Below are positions 16,583 through 25,617 of a stretch of DNA of 35,566 nt, in pieces. Each line of letters starts with the position of its first letter. The stretch's first letter is position 1. The stretch is taken from contig CANRWO010000038.1 of assembly GCA_947643615.1 (NCBI GenBank), forward strand, positions 1 through 35,566, read 5' to 3'. Below the pieces are notes generated by a model that saw only the letters and a program-made list of their open reading frames with translations, ran no database searches and was not told where the DNA came from. The stretch comes from an uncultured Lachnospiraceae bacterium. GTDB taxonomy: Bacteria > Bacillota > Clostridia > Lachnospirales > Lachnospiraceae. The translations under genes were made by a program, and so were the position numbers.

Positions 16583-18391
16583 TCACTGCCCGTTCTCCCC
16601 ATTATCCTCCGCAACGTCCACCTTCAGGCACAGCTCTTCCAGCTGTTTCCCGTCCACGGCGCCAGGTGCATCCGACATCAGGCAGGATGCGTCCTTCACC
16701 TTTGGGAAAGCGATGACCTCGCGGATGTTATCTGCTTTCACCAGCAACATGACAAAACGGTCAAAGCCGATGGCCAGTCCTGCGTGAGGTGGTACGCCGT
16801 ACTTGAAAGCATCCAGCAGGAAGCCGAACTGCTCATGCGCCTTCTCATCCGTAAATCCCAGGGCACGGAACATCCTCTCCTGCACATCCGCCTGGAAGAT
16901 CCTCACACTGCCGCCGCCCAACTCCACACCGTTGAGAACGATATCGTAAGCCTTTGCCCGAACCTTCCCGGGATCGCTCTCCAAAAGCGGCAGATCCTCT
17001 TCCATGGGCATGGTAAAGGGATGGTGCATAGCTACATATCTCTCCTCCTCGTCGCTCCACTCAAACTGAGGGAACTCCGTCACCCAGAGGAAATGAAACT
17101 TGTCATTATCAATCATATCCAGCTGCTTTGCCACCTCGATCCGCAAGGCCCCCAGCACGGACCACACGGTCTTTAACCGGTCAGCGGCAAACAGAAGCAA
17201 ATCTCCCGGTTCACCGCCCATGGCAGTGACCAGCGCCTTCAGCTCCTCCTCCGACAGAAACTTTGCGAAAGAAGATTTGTAAGTACCGTCCGGCATCACG
17301 GACAGATAGGCCAGTCCTTTTGCCCCGTAACCCCTGGCAAACTCCACCAGGGCGTCGATTTTCTTCCTGGGCATTTCGGCCTGCCCTTTTACGTTGATGC
17401 CCCTGACGCTGCCTCCTGACTCCAGGGCGCCGGTAAATACGCCGAAGCCACAGCCTTTCACTGTCCCGGAGACATCCACCAGCTCCATGCCAAAGCGCGT
17501 GTCCGGCTTGTCGGAGCCGAAACGGTTCATAGCCTCATCCCAGGTCATACGCTTCAGGGGAAGCTCTACCTCCAATCCGATCGCCTCTTTACATACTTTT
17601 GCCACCATCCTCTCGGTAGCGTCAATCACGTCATCCACATCTACAAAGGACATCTCCAAGTCAATCTGGGTAAACTCCGGCTGCCTGTCAGCACGGAGGT
17701 CTTCGTCACGGAAACATTTTGCGATCTGGAAATACCGGTCATAGCCGGAGCACATTAAGAGCTGCTTGAAAATCTGGGGCGACTGGGGCAGCGCATAAAA
17801 ATTTCCCGGATGTACGCGGCTGGGCACCAGATAGTCCCTGGCTCCCTCCGGCGTGGATTTGTTCAAAATAGGCGTCTCGATCTCCAGAAAGCCTTCCTCA
17901 CTTAAAAAGCCGCGCACGGTGGTGGCAATCTTGCTGCGAAGCATCAGATTCTTCTGGATATCAGGCCTTCTCAGATCCAGATAGCGGTATTTCAGGCGCA
18001 GTTCTTCCTTCGTCCTGGAATCTGCTTCAATAGGGAATGGCGGTGTCTCCGCTTCCGCAAGGACACGTAGGGATTCCGCGCGGACTTCAATCTCACCGGT
18101 GGCCAGATTCTCGTTTACCGCTCCTTCCCTCTTCGTCACTTTCCCTGTCACTGCGGCCACAAATTCACTCCGGAGCTTCTCCGCTTTTGCAAAATGCTCT
18201 GCGCCGCAGTCGCTTTCCTCGAATATCACCTGCAATATACCGGAACGGTCCCTGAGATCCACAAAAATAATACCGCCCTTATTCCTCTGCTTCTGCACCC
18301 ATCCCATAACGGTGACGGTCTGCCCCACATTTGCCGCGGACAACTCCCCACAGCGATGTGTCCGCTTCAAGCCGCTCATTGACTCTGCCAT
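16583..18391 (-). CDS. aspS: Aspartyl-tRNA synthetase
   Basis: A 602-residue class IIb synthetase that charges tRNA-Asp in the cytosol. It has the N-terminal OB-fold anticodon domain (VMGWVQKQRNKGGIIFVDLRD), motif 2 (FRDEDLRADRQPEFTQ), the bacterial GAD insertion (about 300-410) and motif 3 (GLAIGFDRFVML near the end). Length is normal for bacterial AspS. The ATG has AAGGAG 9 bases upstream. It lies 92 bases downstream of hisS in the same direction, the common hisS-aspS pairing of Firmicutes. Confidence 0.97.
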   Translation of the reverse strand: MAESMSGLKRTHRCGELSAANVGQTVTVMGWVQKQRNKGGIIFVDLRDRSGILQVIFEESDCGAEHFAKAEKLRSEFVAAVTGKVTKREGAVNENLATGEIEVRAESLRVLAEAETPPFPIEADSRTKEELRLKYRYLDLRRPDIQKNLMLRSKIATTVRGFLSEEGFLEIETPILNKSTPEGARDYLVPSRVHPGNFYALPQSPQIFKQLLMCSGYDRYFQIAKCFRDEDLRADRQPEFTQIDLEMSFVDVDDVIDATERMVAKVCKEAIGLEVELPLKRMTWDEAMNRFGSDKPDTRFGMELVDVSGTVKGCGFGVFTGALESGGSVRGINVKGQAEMPRKKIDALVEFARGYGAKGLAYLSVMPDGTYKSSFAKFLSEEELKALVTAMGGEPGDLLLFAADRLKTVWSVLGALRIEVAKQLDMIDNDKFHFLWVTEFPQFEWSDEEERYVAMHHPFTMPMEEDLPLLESDPGKVRAKAYDIVLNGVELGGGSVRIFQADVQERMFRALGFTDEKAHEQFGFLLDAFKYGVPPHAGLAIGFDRFVMLLVKADNIREVIAFPKVKDASCLMSDAPGAVDGKQLEELCLKVDVAEDNGENGQ

Positions 18392-18483
18392 ATTTTCTGT
18401 CTCCTTCTGCTTAATCAGTCTAATGCCCTGTTTGGTTCCCGGCCCTCACCTAAAACGGACAGGGACCGGATCTGCTATCTGTC

Positions 18484-19746
18484 TCAGCCTTTTAATCCTT
18501 CTCTGTAAAATTCTTCAAATTCCCCATATCCCTGTGCCGCCAGCTGTTCCTTTTGGAACTTTTTATTCTTGTTCATCCGGGCCACAAGCACCTGGGCGCC
18601 GCTTTTCCGCTTTTCCTGGGCCTTGGCTATGATCTCGCAGAGCCGCTCGCCGCCCACTCCCTTTTCGATCAGGTACGCCACTTTCTCAGGCTGTGCAGGC
18701 ACTTTGAACCCGTTCTCCAAAAGCAGCATGATGATCCTCTCAAACCCGATGGAAAAACCGCAGGCCGGAATGTCATTGCCGGTAAACCGCCCTACCATTT
18801 TATCATAACGTCCCCCGCCGCCACAGCTTCCGCCATACTCCGGGATCGATACCTCAAAAATGGTGCCTGTGTAATAGGACATCCCCCTGACCAGGGTAGC
18901 GTCAAATACCATCTTAAAATCGGATGCTTTCGTGGCGCTGACGCTGTCTATGATCTCCTGCAGGCCCTCCGCCACGGAAGGCTCCAATACATCCCCCAGC
19001 CTCTCCGCCAGATAAGCCACACCGTTATCCGCCTCTTCCAACCCGCGGTACAACTCCAGGTATTTGTCCACGGCCTCCCCCGGAAATCCATTCTCCAAAA
19101 GCTCCGCTTCCACGCCCTCCTTACCGATCTTGTCCATCTTATCCAGGATGATAAACACACTGTCATAGGATTCCTCGGCAAAACCACTGTACGCAGCCAT
19201 TGCCTTTAAGATCTGCCTGTCGTTGATACGGATCTCAAAGCCTTTGAAGCCCAGTTTTCCCAAGGTAGTAGTGGTCGCCAGGATCAGCTCAATTTCCGCA
19301 AGATTGGAAGGCTCCCCCAATATATCGATATCACATTGCATAAACTGCCGGAAACGCCCTCTCTGGGGACGCTCCGCACGCCATACATTCCCTATCTGCA
19401 GCGCCTTAAAGGGAGCAGGCAGGTTCGCCGCATTGTTGCAGTAATAGCGCACCAGAGGCACTGTGAGGTCATAACGCATTCCGGCATCCACCACGTCCTC
19501 TTCCTTAACGGCCTCTGCCACATTGAGCTTTTCGCCCCTCTTTAAGATCTTAAAGACCAGCTTCTCATTGTCGCCGCCCTGCTTATTTGTCAGATTGGCT
19601 ATGTTCTCCATACATGGAGTATCTATAGAAGTAAAACCGAATTTGCCGTAGGTATCCTTGATCACGCCGATCACATAATCACGGATCTGCATCTCCTCCG
19701 GCAAGATATCTTTCATGCCCGTCACAGGCTTCTTGCTCAGCGCCAT
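18484..19746 (-). CDS. hisS: Histidyl-tRNA synthetase
   Basis: A 420-residue class II synthetase charging tRNA-His. Motif 2 (RAERPQRGRFRQF), the histidine-specific RGMSYYTGTIFEV and CGFSIGFERI are all clear, followed by a C-terminal anticodon-binding domain. The ATG is preceded by GAGGAG. The leader upstream lacks the AGGGTGG-type T-box sequence often seen in front of synthetase genes in Firmicutes. Instead it has a strong promoter and a dyad at 19832-19862. Confidence 0.97.
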   Translation of the reverse strand: MALSKKPVTGMKDILPEEMQIRDYVIGVIKDTYGKFGFTSIDTPCMENIANLTNKQGGDNEKLVFKILKRGEKLNVAEAVKEEDVVDAGMRYDLTVPLVRYYCNNAANLPAPFKALQIGNVWRAERPQRGRFRQFMQCDIDILGEPSNLAEIELILATTTTLGKLGFKGFEIRINDRQILKAMAAYSGFAEESYDSVFIILDKMDKIGKEGVEAELLENGFPGEAVDKYLELYRGLEEADNGVAYLAERLGDVLEPSVAEGLQEIIDSVSATKASDFKMVFDATLVRGMSYYTGTIFEVSIPEYGGSCGGGGRYDKMVGRFTGNDIPACGFSIGFERIIMLLLENGFKVPAQPEKVAYLIEKGVGGERLCEIIAKAQEKRKSGAQVLVARMNKNKKFQKEQLAAQGYGEFEEFYREGLKG

Positions 19747-19796
19747 TTCCTCTCCTCACCGCCCGGTGCGGCTTACCTTTCTTTTTTTCTCAATAT

Positions 19797-19825
19797 ATGA
19801 TACTTTTTTTTCTTTTCTCTGTCAA
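19797..19825 (-). promoter_or_regulatory. SigA-type promoter of hisS
   Basis: On the minus strand TTGACA (19820-19825), a 17-base purine-rich spacer and TATCAT (19797-19802). It is a near-consensus promoter with a leader of about 45 bases to the hisS start. The hisS-aspS-transferase-exporter run probably begins here. Confidence 0.75.
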
Positions 19826-19831
19826 TGTTTC

Positions 19832-19862
19832 CCATGGAATATTTGACCTGTATATCCCATGG
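19832..19862. promoter_or_regulatory. Dyad just upstream of the hisS promoter
   Basis: CCATGG-A-ATAT (19832-19842) and ATAT-C-CCATGG (19852-19862) form 11-base arms with one mismatch around 9 bases, 7 bases upstream of the -35 box. Size and place fit an activator or repressor site. It could also be a weak transcript end for the upstream gene, though no T run follows. Confidence 0.4.
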
Positions 19863-19951
19863 TCCAATTTACCCCTGGGGCGCAGGGACAATTGCTTTTC
19901 ATACCCAGCCGGAAAAGCGCGGCTTGCATTGCCCCCTGCATCCCCGGGGCA

Positions 19952-20812
19952 TTACAGCTTAAGTACCATTTCCCCCGGAGCGTATGCAAAACCGAATTTT
20001 TCATAAAGGGGACGCCCCTGTTCTGTGGCTTCCAGCCCAACCTCCCTGATCCCCTGCTCCGCGGCCCGGGCCGTCAGCAGTTCCAGCATCTTCCATGCTA
20101 TGCCCTTCCGGCGGTAAGCCGGGTCCGTATACATATTCATCACATATGCCTTCCGGCCGCTTGGGTTATGGTATGTGGGCATTACCTGATAGAAGCTGAT
20201 CCCTCCCGTGCCGATTATCCGGTACGCGTCATACGCCAGATAAGCCACATGCCTGCCGCTGTCCAGGCTCTCCCTGTAATATTCCAGGGACTCTTCCCTG
20301 ACTTCCTGCAAATCCGCATCCTTCCCTAGTCCGTTGGCCGCCCGCAGAGTCTCCAGCCTGCTTTCCACCAATACCTGAAGGTCCTCCACAGTGGCCCTCC
20401 TGTAAAACCAGCAGCCGGTCTGTGCAAACAAGACAGGCGTGATTTCCCTGTATGTCAGGTTCTCCGGCAGGATATCAAAGGCTCTCACCTCTTCCATCTC
20501 ACTCTTGGGAAGCGCCTCCAGCCGGCTGATTTCAGCGGTAAACACCATCCCGCCGGTCCCTCTCGCCACGTCCTCTTCCGTTCCATAGTCACACAGCGGC
20601 TTTATCTCAAATTCCACGGCCCCGGATTCCTCATACAGTTCCCTCCTGGCTGCCTCCAGCGGCGTCTCTCCCTCTTCGATATGCCCGCCCTGGGTCTCCC
20701 AGGTGGTGCGCTCCCTGTGCCGGCTCAACAGGATCTTTCCCCGGTACCTGGAGAGAACCACCACATACCGGTAACGCTCCAGCTCACCCAGCTTATATAT
20801 TTTGCATTCCAT
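19952..20812 (-). CDS. Nudix hydrolase fused to a GNAT acetyltransferase
   Basis: A 286-residue two-domain protein. The Nudix box occupies about residues 43-65: G43, Glu49, then REL..EES, matching GX5EX7REUXEEXGU. This predicts hydrolysis of a nucleoside diphosphate-linked substrate with Mg2+. From about 135 a GNAT domain follows, with the acetyl-CoA-binding segment MNMYTDPAYRRKGIAWKML and a C-terminal YEKFGF. The start has GGAGG 8 bases upstream, within the end of hemZ, so translation is probably coupled to hemZ (4-base gap). The substrates of neither domain are readable. Confidence 0.88.
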   Translation of the reverse strand: MECKIYKLGELERYRYVVVLSRYRGKILLSRHRERTTWETQGGHIEEGETPLEAARRELYEESGAVEFEIKPLCDYGTEEDVARGTGGMVFTAEISRLEALPKSEMEEVRAFDILPENLTYREITPVLFAQTGCWFYRRATVEDLQVLVESRLETLRAANGLGKDADLQEVREESLEYYRESLDSGRHVAYLAYDAYRIIGTGGISFYQVMPTYHNPSGRKAYVMNMYTDPAYRRKGIAWKMLELLTARAAEQGIREVGLEATEQGRPLYEKFGFAYAPGEMVLKL

Positions 20813-20816
20813 CGCG

Positions 20817-22310
20817 TCATCCTCCGTTTTCTCTAATACAGGAATCCCCTATGTCCCCGCTTCCGTCGAAAAAGCCGTGGAACAGCTGTCTTTTCCGTTC
20901 TGTCATCTCATCGATTCTCTCAATATACTGGGCCACATCCTTCACGTTCTCACACCGCTCGATCCGCCCGTCCGGGTATACCCTTTTGCTGATCGATCCT
21001 GCCCCAAGCGCGATGATAGACTGCTTTTCCTCCATGATCAAAATGTTGTACAGTCCATATCTGTCTTCTCTTGCATATCCCACGTTCTCGAAATTGCCCG
21101 ACATATTTTTCTGGCGGTACAGATAATAGGGTTCCAACCCCAGCTTTCTTGCGCCCTCCGCCGCTATTTTCATGGTTTCGTCCGTATTGCGCAGGGTGGA
21201 CACGCCGTTCTCCTGTATCCACTGGTTCAGCTTCGACGCCCGCTTAATTGCAAGGGAATGCACCGTCAGGCTGTCCGGGGCAAGCTCCACCACCCTGTCT
21301 ATGGTTTGCTGCACATCCGCCTCTACCTCCCCGGGCAGGCCCAGGATCAGATCCATATTGATATTGTCAAACCCTACCCTTCGCGCCAGCGCGTAAGCTT
21401 CCTCCACCTGCTTTACGGAAGCCCTCCTGCCGATCATATCCAGCGTTTCCTGCTTCATTGTCTGGGGATTAACGGAAATCCTGGTAACCCCGTGCCTGTG
21501 GAGCACCCGGAGCTTCTCCTCCGTAATGCTGTCGGCGCGTCCCGCCTCCACCGTAAATTCTTTCACCTGCTGCAGGTCAAACAGGCCCTCCAGCTTTGTG
21601 AGCAGCCTGTCCAGTTGCCCCGGTTCCAGCGTGGTAGGAGTCCCGCCGCCGATATACACGCTGTCCAGGATCTTGTGCCTGCAGCCTTCCGCCACATACT
21701 CCATTTCTTTCACCAGGCAGTCCACGTAGGCATCCACCTGTTTCCGGTAACCGCCGATAGGATAGGAGGTAAAAGAGCAATAGAGGCAAGTGGTGGGGCA
21801 GAAAGGGATCCCTATGTATAGGCTGTAACCGTCCCGGTAATGGATGCCTGCCAGAAGCTTCCTCTCCCGCCGGGCGATATCCACGGCAAGTTCCGCTTTT
21901 TCCGCGCTGGTATAGTATTCCTTGGAATAGTGCTCCAAAATCTCCTGGCGGCTCTTTCCCTCCCCCAAAAGGCTATATGCAATTTTGGTAGGGCGGATAC
22001 CGATGAGGTTGCCCCAGGGAAGCTCTTTTCCGTTTTCCTTTCTCAGGACCTCATAGAGGAAACGTTTAAAATCCCCTTTGGAGCCGTCTCCCTCCGGCTT
22101 TTCCCAGCGGTAAACCCTGCCGTCCACAGTAAGCTCCGCGGCATCCCCCTCCACATTGAGGCAGATCCGTACCTTGCCTTCCAGCTCCCTCCTTTTATCC
22201 TCCCTGCTTTCCGGCAGAAGGACGGCCACCTGTTCCTCCGGATAAAAGGACTTAACCAGGGCCTGGATATCGTATTCATAGTTTTCTTTATTGATCTTTA
22301 TCGCAAACAT
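20817..22310 (-). CDS. hemZ: Coproporphyrinogen III dehydrogenase-like radical SAM protein
   Basis: A 497-residue radical SAM protein. The 4Fe-4S/SAM motif is CPTTCLYC, with Cys171, Cys175 and Cys178. It is followed by GGGTPTTLEP and a HemN-like core with IKRASKLNQW. The N-terminal ~160 residues are the extension typical of HemZ rather than HemN. Family members are annotated as oxygen-independent coproporphyrinogen III oxidases, but several HemN-like proteins act in heme handling or other chemistry. No other heme genes are in the window, so the role is uncertain. The ATG at 22310 has GGAG 6 bases upstream and is preferred over 22340. Confidence 0.85.
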   Translation of the reverse strand: MFAIKINKENYEYDIQALVKSFYPEEQVAVLLPESREDKRRELEGKVRICLNVEGDAAELTVDGRVYRWEKPEGDGSKGDFKRFLYEVLRKENGKELPWGNLIGIRPTKIAYSLLGEGKSRQEILEHYSKEYYTSAEKAELAVDIARRERKLLAGIHYRDGYSLYIGIPFCPTTCLYCSFTSYPIGGYRKQVDAYVDCLVKEMEYVAEGCRHKILDSVYIGGGTPTTLEPGQLDRLLTKLEGLFDLQQVKEFTVEAGRADSITEEKLRVLHRHGVTRISVNPQTMKQETLDMIGRRASVKQVEEAYALARRVGFDNINMDLILGLPGEVEADVQQTIDRVVELAPDSLTVHSLAIKRASKLNQWIQENGVSTLRNTDETMKIAAEGARKLGLEPYYLYRQKNMSGNFENVGYAREDRYGLYNILIMEEKQSIIALGAGSISKRVYPDGRIERCENVKDVAQYIERIDEMTERKRQLFHGFFDGSGDIGDSCIRENGG

Positions 22311-22394
22311 CCTATTCTCCCGTAAAAACAAAAACGGCAAAGGCGACAGCCTGCCCGGGCCGCTGCCGCCTCAAATGATCCGCAATTTCTATTA

Positions 22395-23057
22395 TCATAC
22401 GCAAAATGGATTACATTTCATCTCATGTCCGATGGTAGTGCTGTCCCCATGGCCCGGGTACACCTTCGTATCCTCCGGGAGCACAAACAGCTTCTCCTTG
22501 ATGGACCTCACCAAAGTGCCCATACTTCCTGTGGGGAAATCCGTCCTGCCAACAGATTCCGCAAACAGCGTGTCCCCTGCGGCCAGCATACCCGCCTCCT
22601 GAAAATAATAGCAGCACCCTCCGGCAGTATGACCGGGTGTGGCAATGGCCTTACAGGTCATCCCTGCCAGCGTGATCTCCTGCCCGTCCTTCACATACAC
22701 ATCCGCATAGGTGGAGCATGCCCTGCCCGCCTGCTCCGACACATTCATGCCGGCATCTTTCAGCAGCGCTCTCTCGTCCTCATGGGCGTAAGCCTTCACA
22801 GGCTCCAGGCCGTCCGCCTCCGCAGCCGCATTCACAGCGTCCCTCAGGGCATCCAGTCCCCAGATATGGTCAAAATGCCCATGCGTCAACAGAATACCTG
22901 CCACGCGGAAACCGTTTTTCAGCAGAGAACTGTATATCTTCTGCCCCTGGTCTGCAGGATCCACCACGATCGCCTCATGTTCGCCGTCCCGGTATAAAAA
23001 ATAACAATTGGTCTGGCAGGCGCCCAACACCATCCTGCCGATCTTAATCTCACCCAT
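22395..23057 (-). CDS. Metallo-beta-lactamase-fold hydrolase (glyoxalase II-like)
   Basis: A 220-residue soluble protein. Metal-ligand motifs are THGHFDH (58-64), GHTAGG, GDTLF and a C-terminal YPGHG, the standard set of the glyoxalase II-like subgroup. The N-terminus ACQTNCYFLY is also typical. Members hydrolyse thioesters such as S-lactoylglutathione analogues or have unknown substrates. The ATG at 23057 was chosen because the family begins here and a GAGGG lies about 10 bases upstream; the frame stays open to 23111 without a ribosome site. It follows rel after tandem hairpins, so it is probably a separate transcript. Confidence 0.85.
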   Translation of the reverse strand: MGEIKIGRMVLGACQTNCYFLYRDGEHEAIVVDPADQGQKIYSSLLKNGFRVAGILLTHGHFDHIWGLDALRDAVNAAAEADGLEPVKAYAHEDERALLKDAGMNVSEQAGRACSTYADVYVKDGQEITLAGMTCKAIATPGHTAGGCCYYFQEAGMLAAGDTLFAESVGRTDFPTGSMGTLVRSIKEKLFVLPEDTKVYPGHGDSTTIGHEMKCNPFCV

Positions 23058-23141
23058 ATCCGTTCCCTCTCTTATTCTTTTCACGGGCATTCCGTTCACA
23101 CTTTCCGTCATGCCGACGCGGTCTGCACAGACAATTAATAA

Positions 23142-23168
23142 GAAGAATGCCCGCTCTTGGCATTCTTC
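23142..23168 (-). terminator. Terminator-like hairpin between rel and the hydrolase gene
   Basis: Perfect 10-bp arms GAAGAATGCC (23142-23151) and GGCATTCTTC (23159-23168) around 7 bases, followed on the minus strand by TTATTAATT. It fits an intrinsic terminator with an imperfect U tail for the rel transcript. Confidence 0.65.
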
Positions 23169-23169
23169 A

Positions 23170-23229
23170 GTGTGTAATTTAGAAATGCTTATTCAGCGTA
23201 CTTTGCTGGCTTAGAATTTCTTTACACAC
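23170..23229 (-). repeat. Three-tier hairpin immediately after the rel stop codon
   Basis: Three nested pairings lie between the rel stop codon and the following hairpin: GTGTGTAA/TTACACAC (8 bp, 23170-23177 with 23222-23229), AGAAAT/ATTTCT (6 bp) and CAGC/GCTG (4 bp). Together they make a long rod with bulges, directly at the 3' end of rel mRNA. It may protect the 3' end or be an RNA-binding site. Confidence 0.6.
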
Positions 23230-25533
23230 TTAGCCTGTGGTCCTCTCAATATCTATCACACTCTCGATCCCCCTGATCTTCTCGATCACACGGTTCAGCT
23301 CCTCCCTGCTGACAATCTCAAAAGTAGTCTGGAGAGTTGCCGTCCCCTGCCTGCTGATCCGGGTGTTCATGGAAAGGATATCGATATTCCTCTCTGTCAG
23401 GGCCTTTGAGATATCCACCAACAGGCCGTTCCGGTTGTTGGCAAATATCTTGATCTCCGCCACATACTTTTCGCCCCCGTTCCCGGGCGCCTGCCATTCC
23501 GCATCGATCAGCCTCACACGCTCCATCTCCGGCAGGTTCATCATATTGACGCAGTCCGTGCGATGGATGGAGACACCCCTGCCCCTGGTGATAAACCCTA
23601 CGATCTCGTCGCCGGGCACGGGGGAGCAACATTTGGAAAGCCTCACGGAAAGATCTTCAATTCCCTTTACCACAATGCCGCTCTTTGTCTTCATGGCAAT
23701 GGGCCTGCCGGAATTGGCATTCCCCATCTCCACAATATTTCTCAAAACCTCTTCATTGGTCAGCGCCTTCTTATGTTCCCTGTCGTACAGTTCCTGCATC
23801 TTGTTTACCACCTGGCCCTCTTTCAGGGCGCCGTGGCCGATTGCCGCCAGGACCGCATCCCAGTCCCGGAAACCATACTTACGCATGACCGCTTCCATAT
23901 ACTCCTGTTTTAGCAGGTCGGAAAGATTGATATTTTTCGATTTGCAATAGGTGGAAAGCAGTTCTTTCCCCTTTATGATATTGTCTTCCTTCAGTTCGTT
24001 CTTGAACCACTGGTTAATCTTATTCTTGGCCTGTGTGCTCTTTACCACATTCAGCCAGTCACGGCTGGGGCCTTTGGAGTTCTGGGAGGTTATGATCTCA
24101 ATCCGGTCGCCGTTCTTGATCTCATAATCAATGGTCACCAGTTTGCCGTTGACCCTGGCTCCCACCATCTTATTCCCCACTGCGGAATGGATGTTATAGG
24201 CAAAATCAATGGGGGTGGAACCCGCAGGCAGATTTTTCACATCTCCGGTAGGGGTAAAACAGTACACACTGTCCGAAAACAGGTCCAGATCGTTCTTCAG
24301 CAGGTTCATGAACTCCTTGTTGTCGGACATGTCCCGCTGCCACTCCAGGATCTGGCGCAGCCACACCAGCTTCTCTTCCTCCCGGCCTTCCACCTTCTTG
24401 CCGTCGGAGGCTTCCTTATATTTCCAGTGGGCGGCTATACCGTACTCCGCCGCCTTATGCATCTCAAAGGTACGGATCTGAATCTCAAAGGGCTGCCCTG
24501 TGCTGCCGATCAGCGTTGTATGGAGGGATTGGTAACGGTTCGCCTTGGGCATGGCGATATAATCCTTAAAGCGGCCGGGGATCGGCTTATACATCTCGTG
24601 GATCACCCCCAGCGCCGCATAGCAGTCCTTTACCGTATCCACAATGATACGAACCGCGAACAGGTCATATATCTGGTCCAGAGTCTTATTCTGATTCACC
24701 ATTTTCTTGTAAATACTGAAAAAGTGCTTGATGCGCCCGTCTATCCTGGCCTTAATCCCAGCGTTGGCAATGTGCTCGCTGACCTCGTCCACAATACCCT
24801 GGATATATTTCTCGCGGACGCTCTTGCGGACCGCTATCTTTTCCACAAGGTCATAATACGCCTCCGGCTCCAGATACTTTAACGCCAAATCGTCCAACTC
24901 CGTTTTCAGCCTGCTGATGCCCAGCCTCTGGGCAATGGGACAGTAGATCTCAAGGGTTTCCTTGGCAATGCGCTGCTGGCTCTCCGGGCTCTTGTATTTC
25001 AGGGTGCGCATATTGTGGAGGCGGTCTGCAAGCTTGACCATAATGACCCGGATATCCTTTGCCATGGCAAGAAACATCTTCCGCAGATTCTCCGCCTGCA
25101 TCTCCAGCTTTTCATCGGACTGGCTGATGGTGGAGGATAAAGGGATCCTCTCCAGCTTGGTGACGCCGTCCACCAGAAGCGCCACATCCTCCCCGAACTC
25201 ATGCTTCAGGTCTGCGTCCGTCATCACCGTGTCTTCCACCACATCATGAAGCAGTCCCGCTATGATGGTTTCTTTATCCAGCTCCAGCTCCGCCAGGATA
25301 ATCGCCACATTCAGGGGATGTATGATATAAGGCTCCCCCGACTTGCGGGTCTGGTTCTTATGGGCCTCCCCGGCTACATGATAAGCCTTTTCAATCATGG
25401 AGACATCATCGCTGGGGTGATATTTATGCACATGGTTAATAAGCTCCTGATACAGCAGCCCCGGGTCAACAAAATCATGATATGCACTTATCTTGCCATC
25501 ATCGATGACTACTTCATTTTTTTCCTCTGCCAT
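23230..25533 (-). CDS. rel: Bifunctional (p)ppGpp synthetase/hydrolase
   Basis: A 767-residue long RSH protein controlling the stringent response. The HD hydrolase domain is intact (His96-Asp97 in LLHDVVEDT). The synthetase domain contains RFKDYIAMPKANRYQSLHTT; the RFKD form is typical of bifunctional Rel/SpoT rather than synthetase-only RelA. A TGS domain (about 395-455, FTPTGDVKNLPAG), a helical/zinc-finger region with the CCSPVPGD motif and a C-terminal ACT domain (about 690-767) follow. Length is normal. It lies 84 bases downstream of apt, a very common pairing in Firmicutes that links purine salvage to the alarmone pool. Confidence 0.97.
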   Translation of the reverse strand: MAEEKNEVVIDDGKISAYHDFVDPGLLYQELINHVHKYHPSDDVSMIEKAYHVAGEAHKNQTRKSGEPYIIHPLNVAIILAELELDKETIIAGLLHDVVEDTVMTDADLKHEFGEDVALLVDGVTKLERIPLSSTISQSDEKLEMQAENLRKMFLAMAKDIRVIMVKLADRLHNMRTLKYKSPESQQRIAKETLEIYCPIAQRLGISRLKTELDDLALKYLEPEAYYDLVEKIAVRKSVREKYIQGIVDEVSEHIANAGIKARIDGRIKHFFSIYKKMVNQNKTLDQIYDLFAVRIIVDTVKDCYAALGVIHEMYKPIPGRFKDYIAMPKANRYQSLHTTLIGSTGQPFEIQIRTFEMHKAAEYGIAAHWKYKEASDGKKVEGREEEKLVWLRQILEWQRDMSDNKEFMNLLKNDLDLFSDSVYCFTPTGDVKNLPAGSTPIDFAYNIHSAVGNKMVGARVNGKLVTIDYEIKNGDRIEIITSQNSKGPSRDWLNVVKSTQAKNKINQWFKNELKEDNIIKGKELLSTYCKSKNINLSDLLKQEYMEAVMRKYGFRDWDAVLAAIGHGALKEGQVVNKMQELYDREHKKALTNEEVLRNIVEMGNANSGRPIAMKTKSGIVVKGIEDLSVRLSKCCSPVPGDEIVGFITRGRGVSIHRTDCVNMMNLPEMERVRLIDAEWQAPGNGGEKYVAEIKIFANNRNGLLVDISKALTERNIDILSMNTRISRQGTATLQTTFEIVSREELNRVIEKIRGIESVIDIERTTG

Positions 25534-25617
25534 AGGTTATCTGTCGCCTCTTACTGTCCGGTCACCGTCCAGCCATGGGTGCCTCTCTTTTGTCAACTCT
25601 TATGCAAACCTGCCTTC

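Noticed and set aside
19747..19951. T-box riboswitch upstream of hisS
   Set aside because: No AGGGTGG-type antiterminator sequence and the predicted leader is too short.
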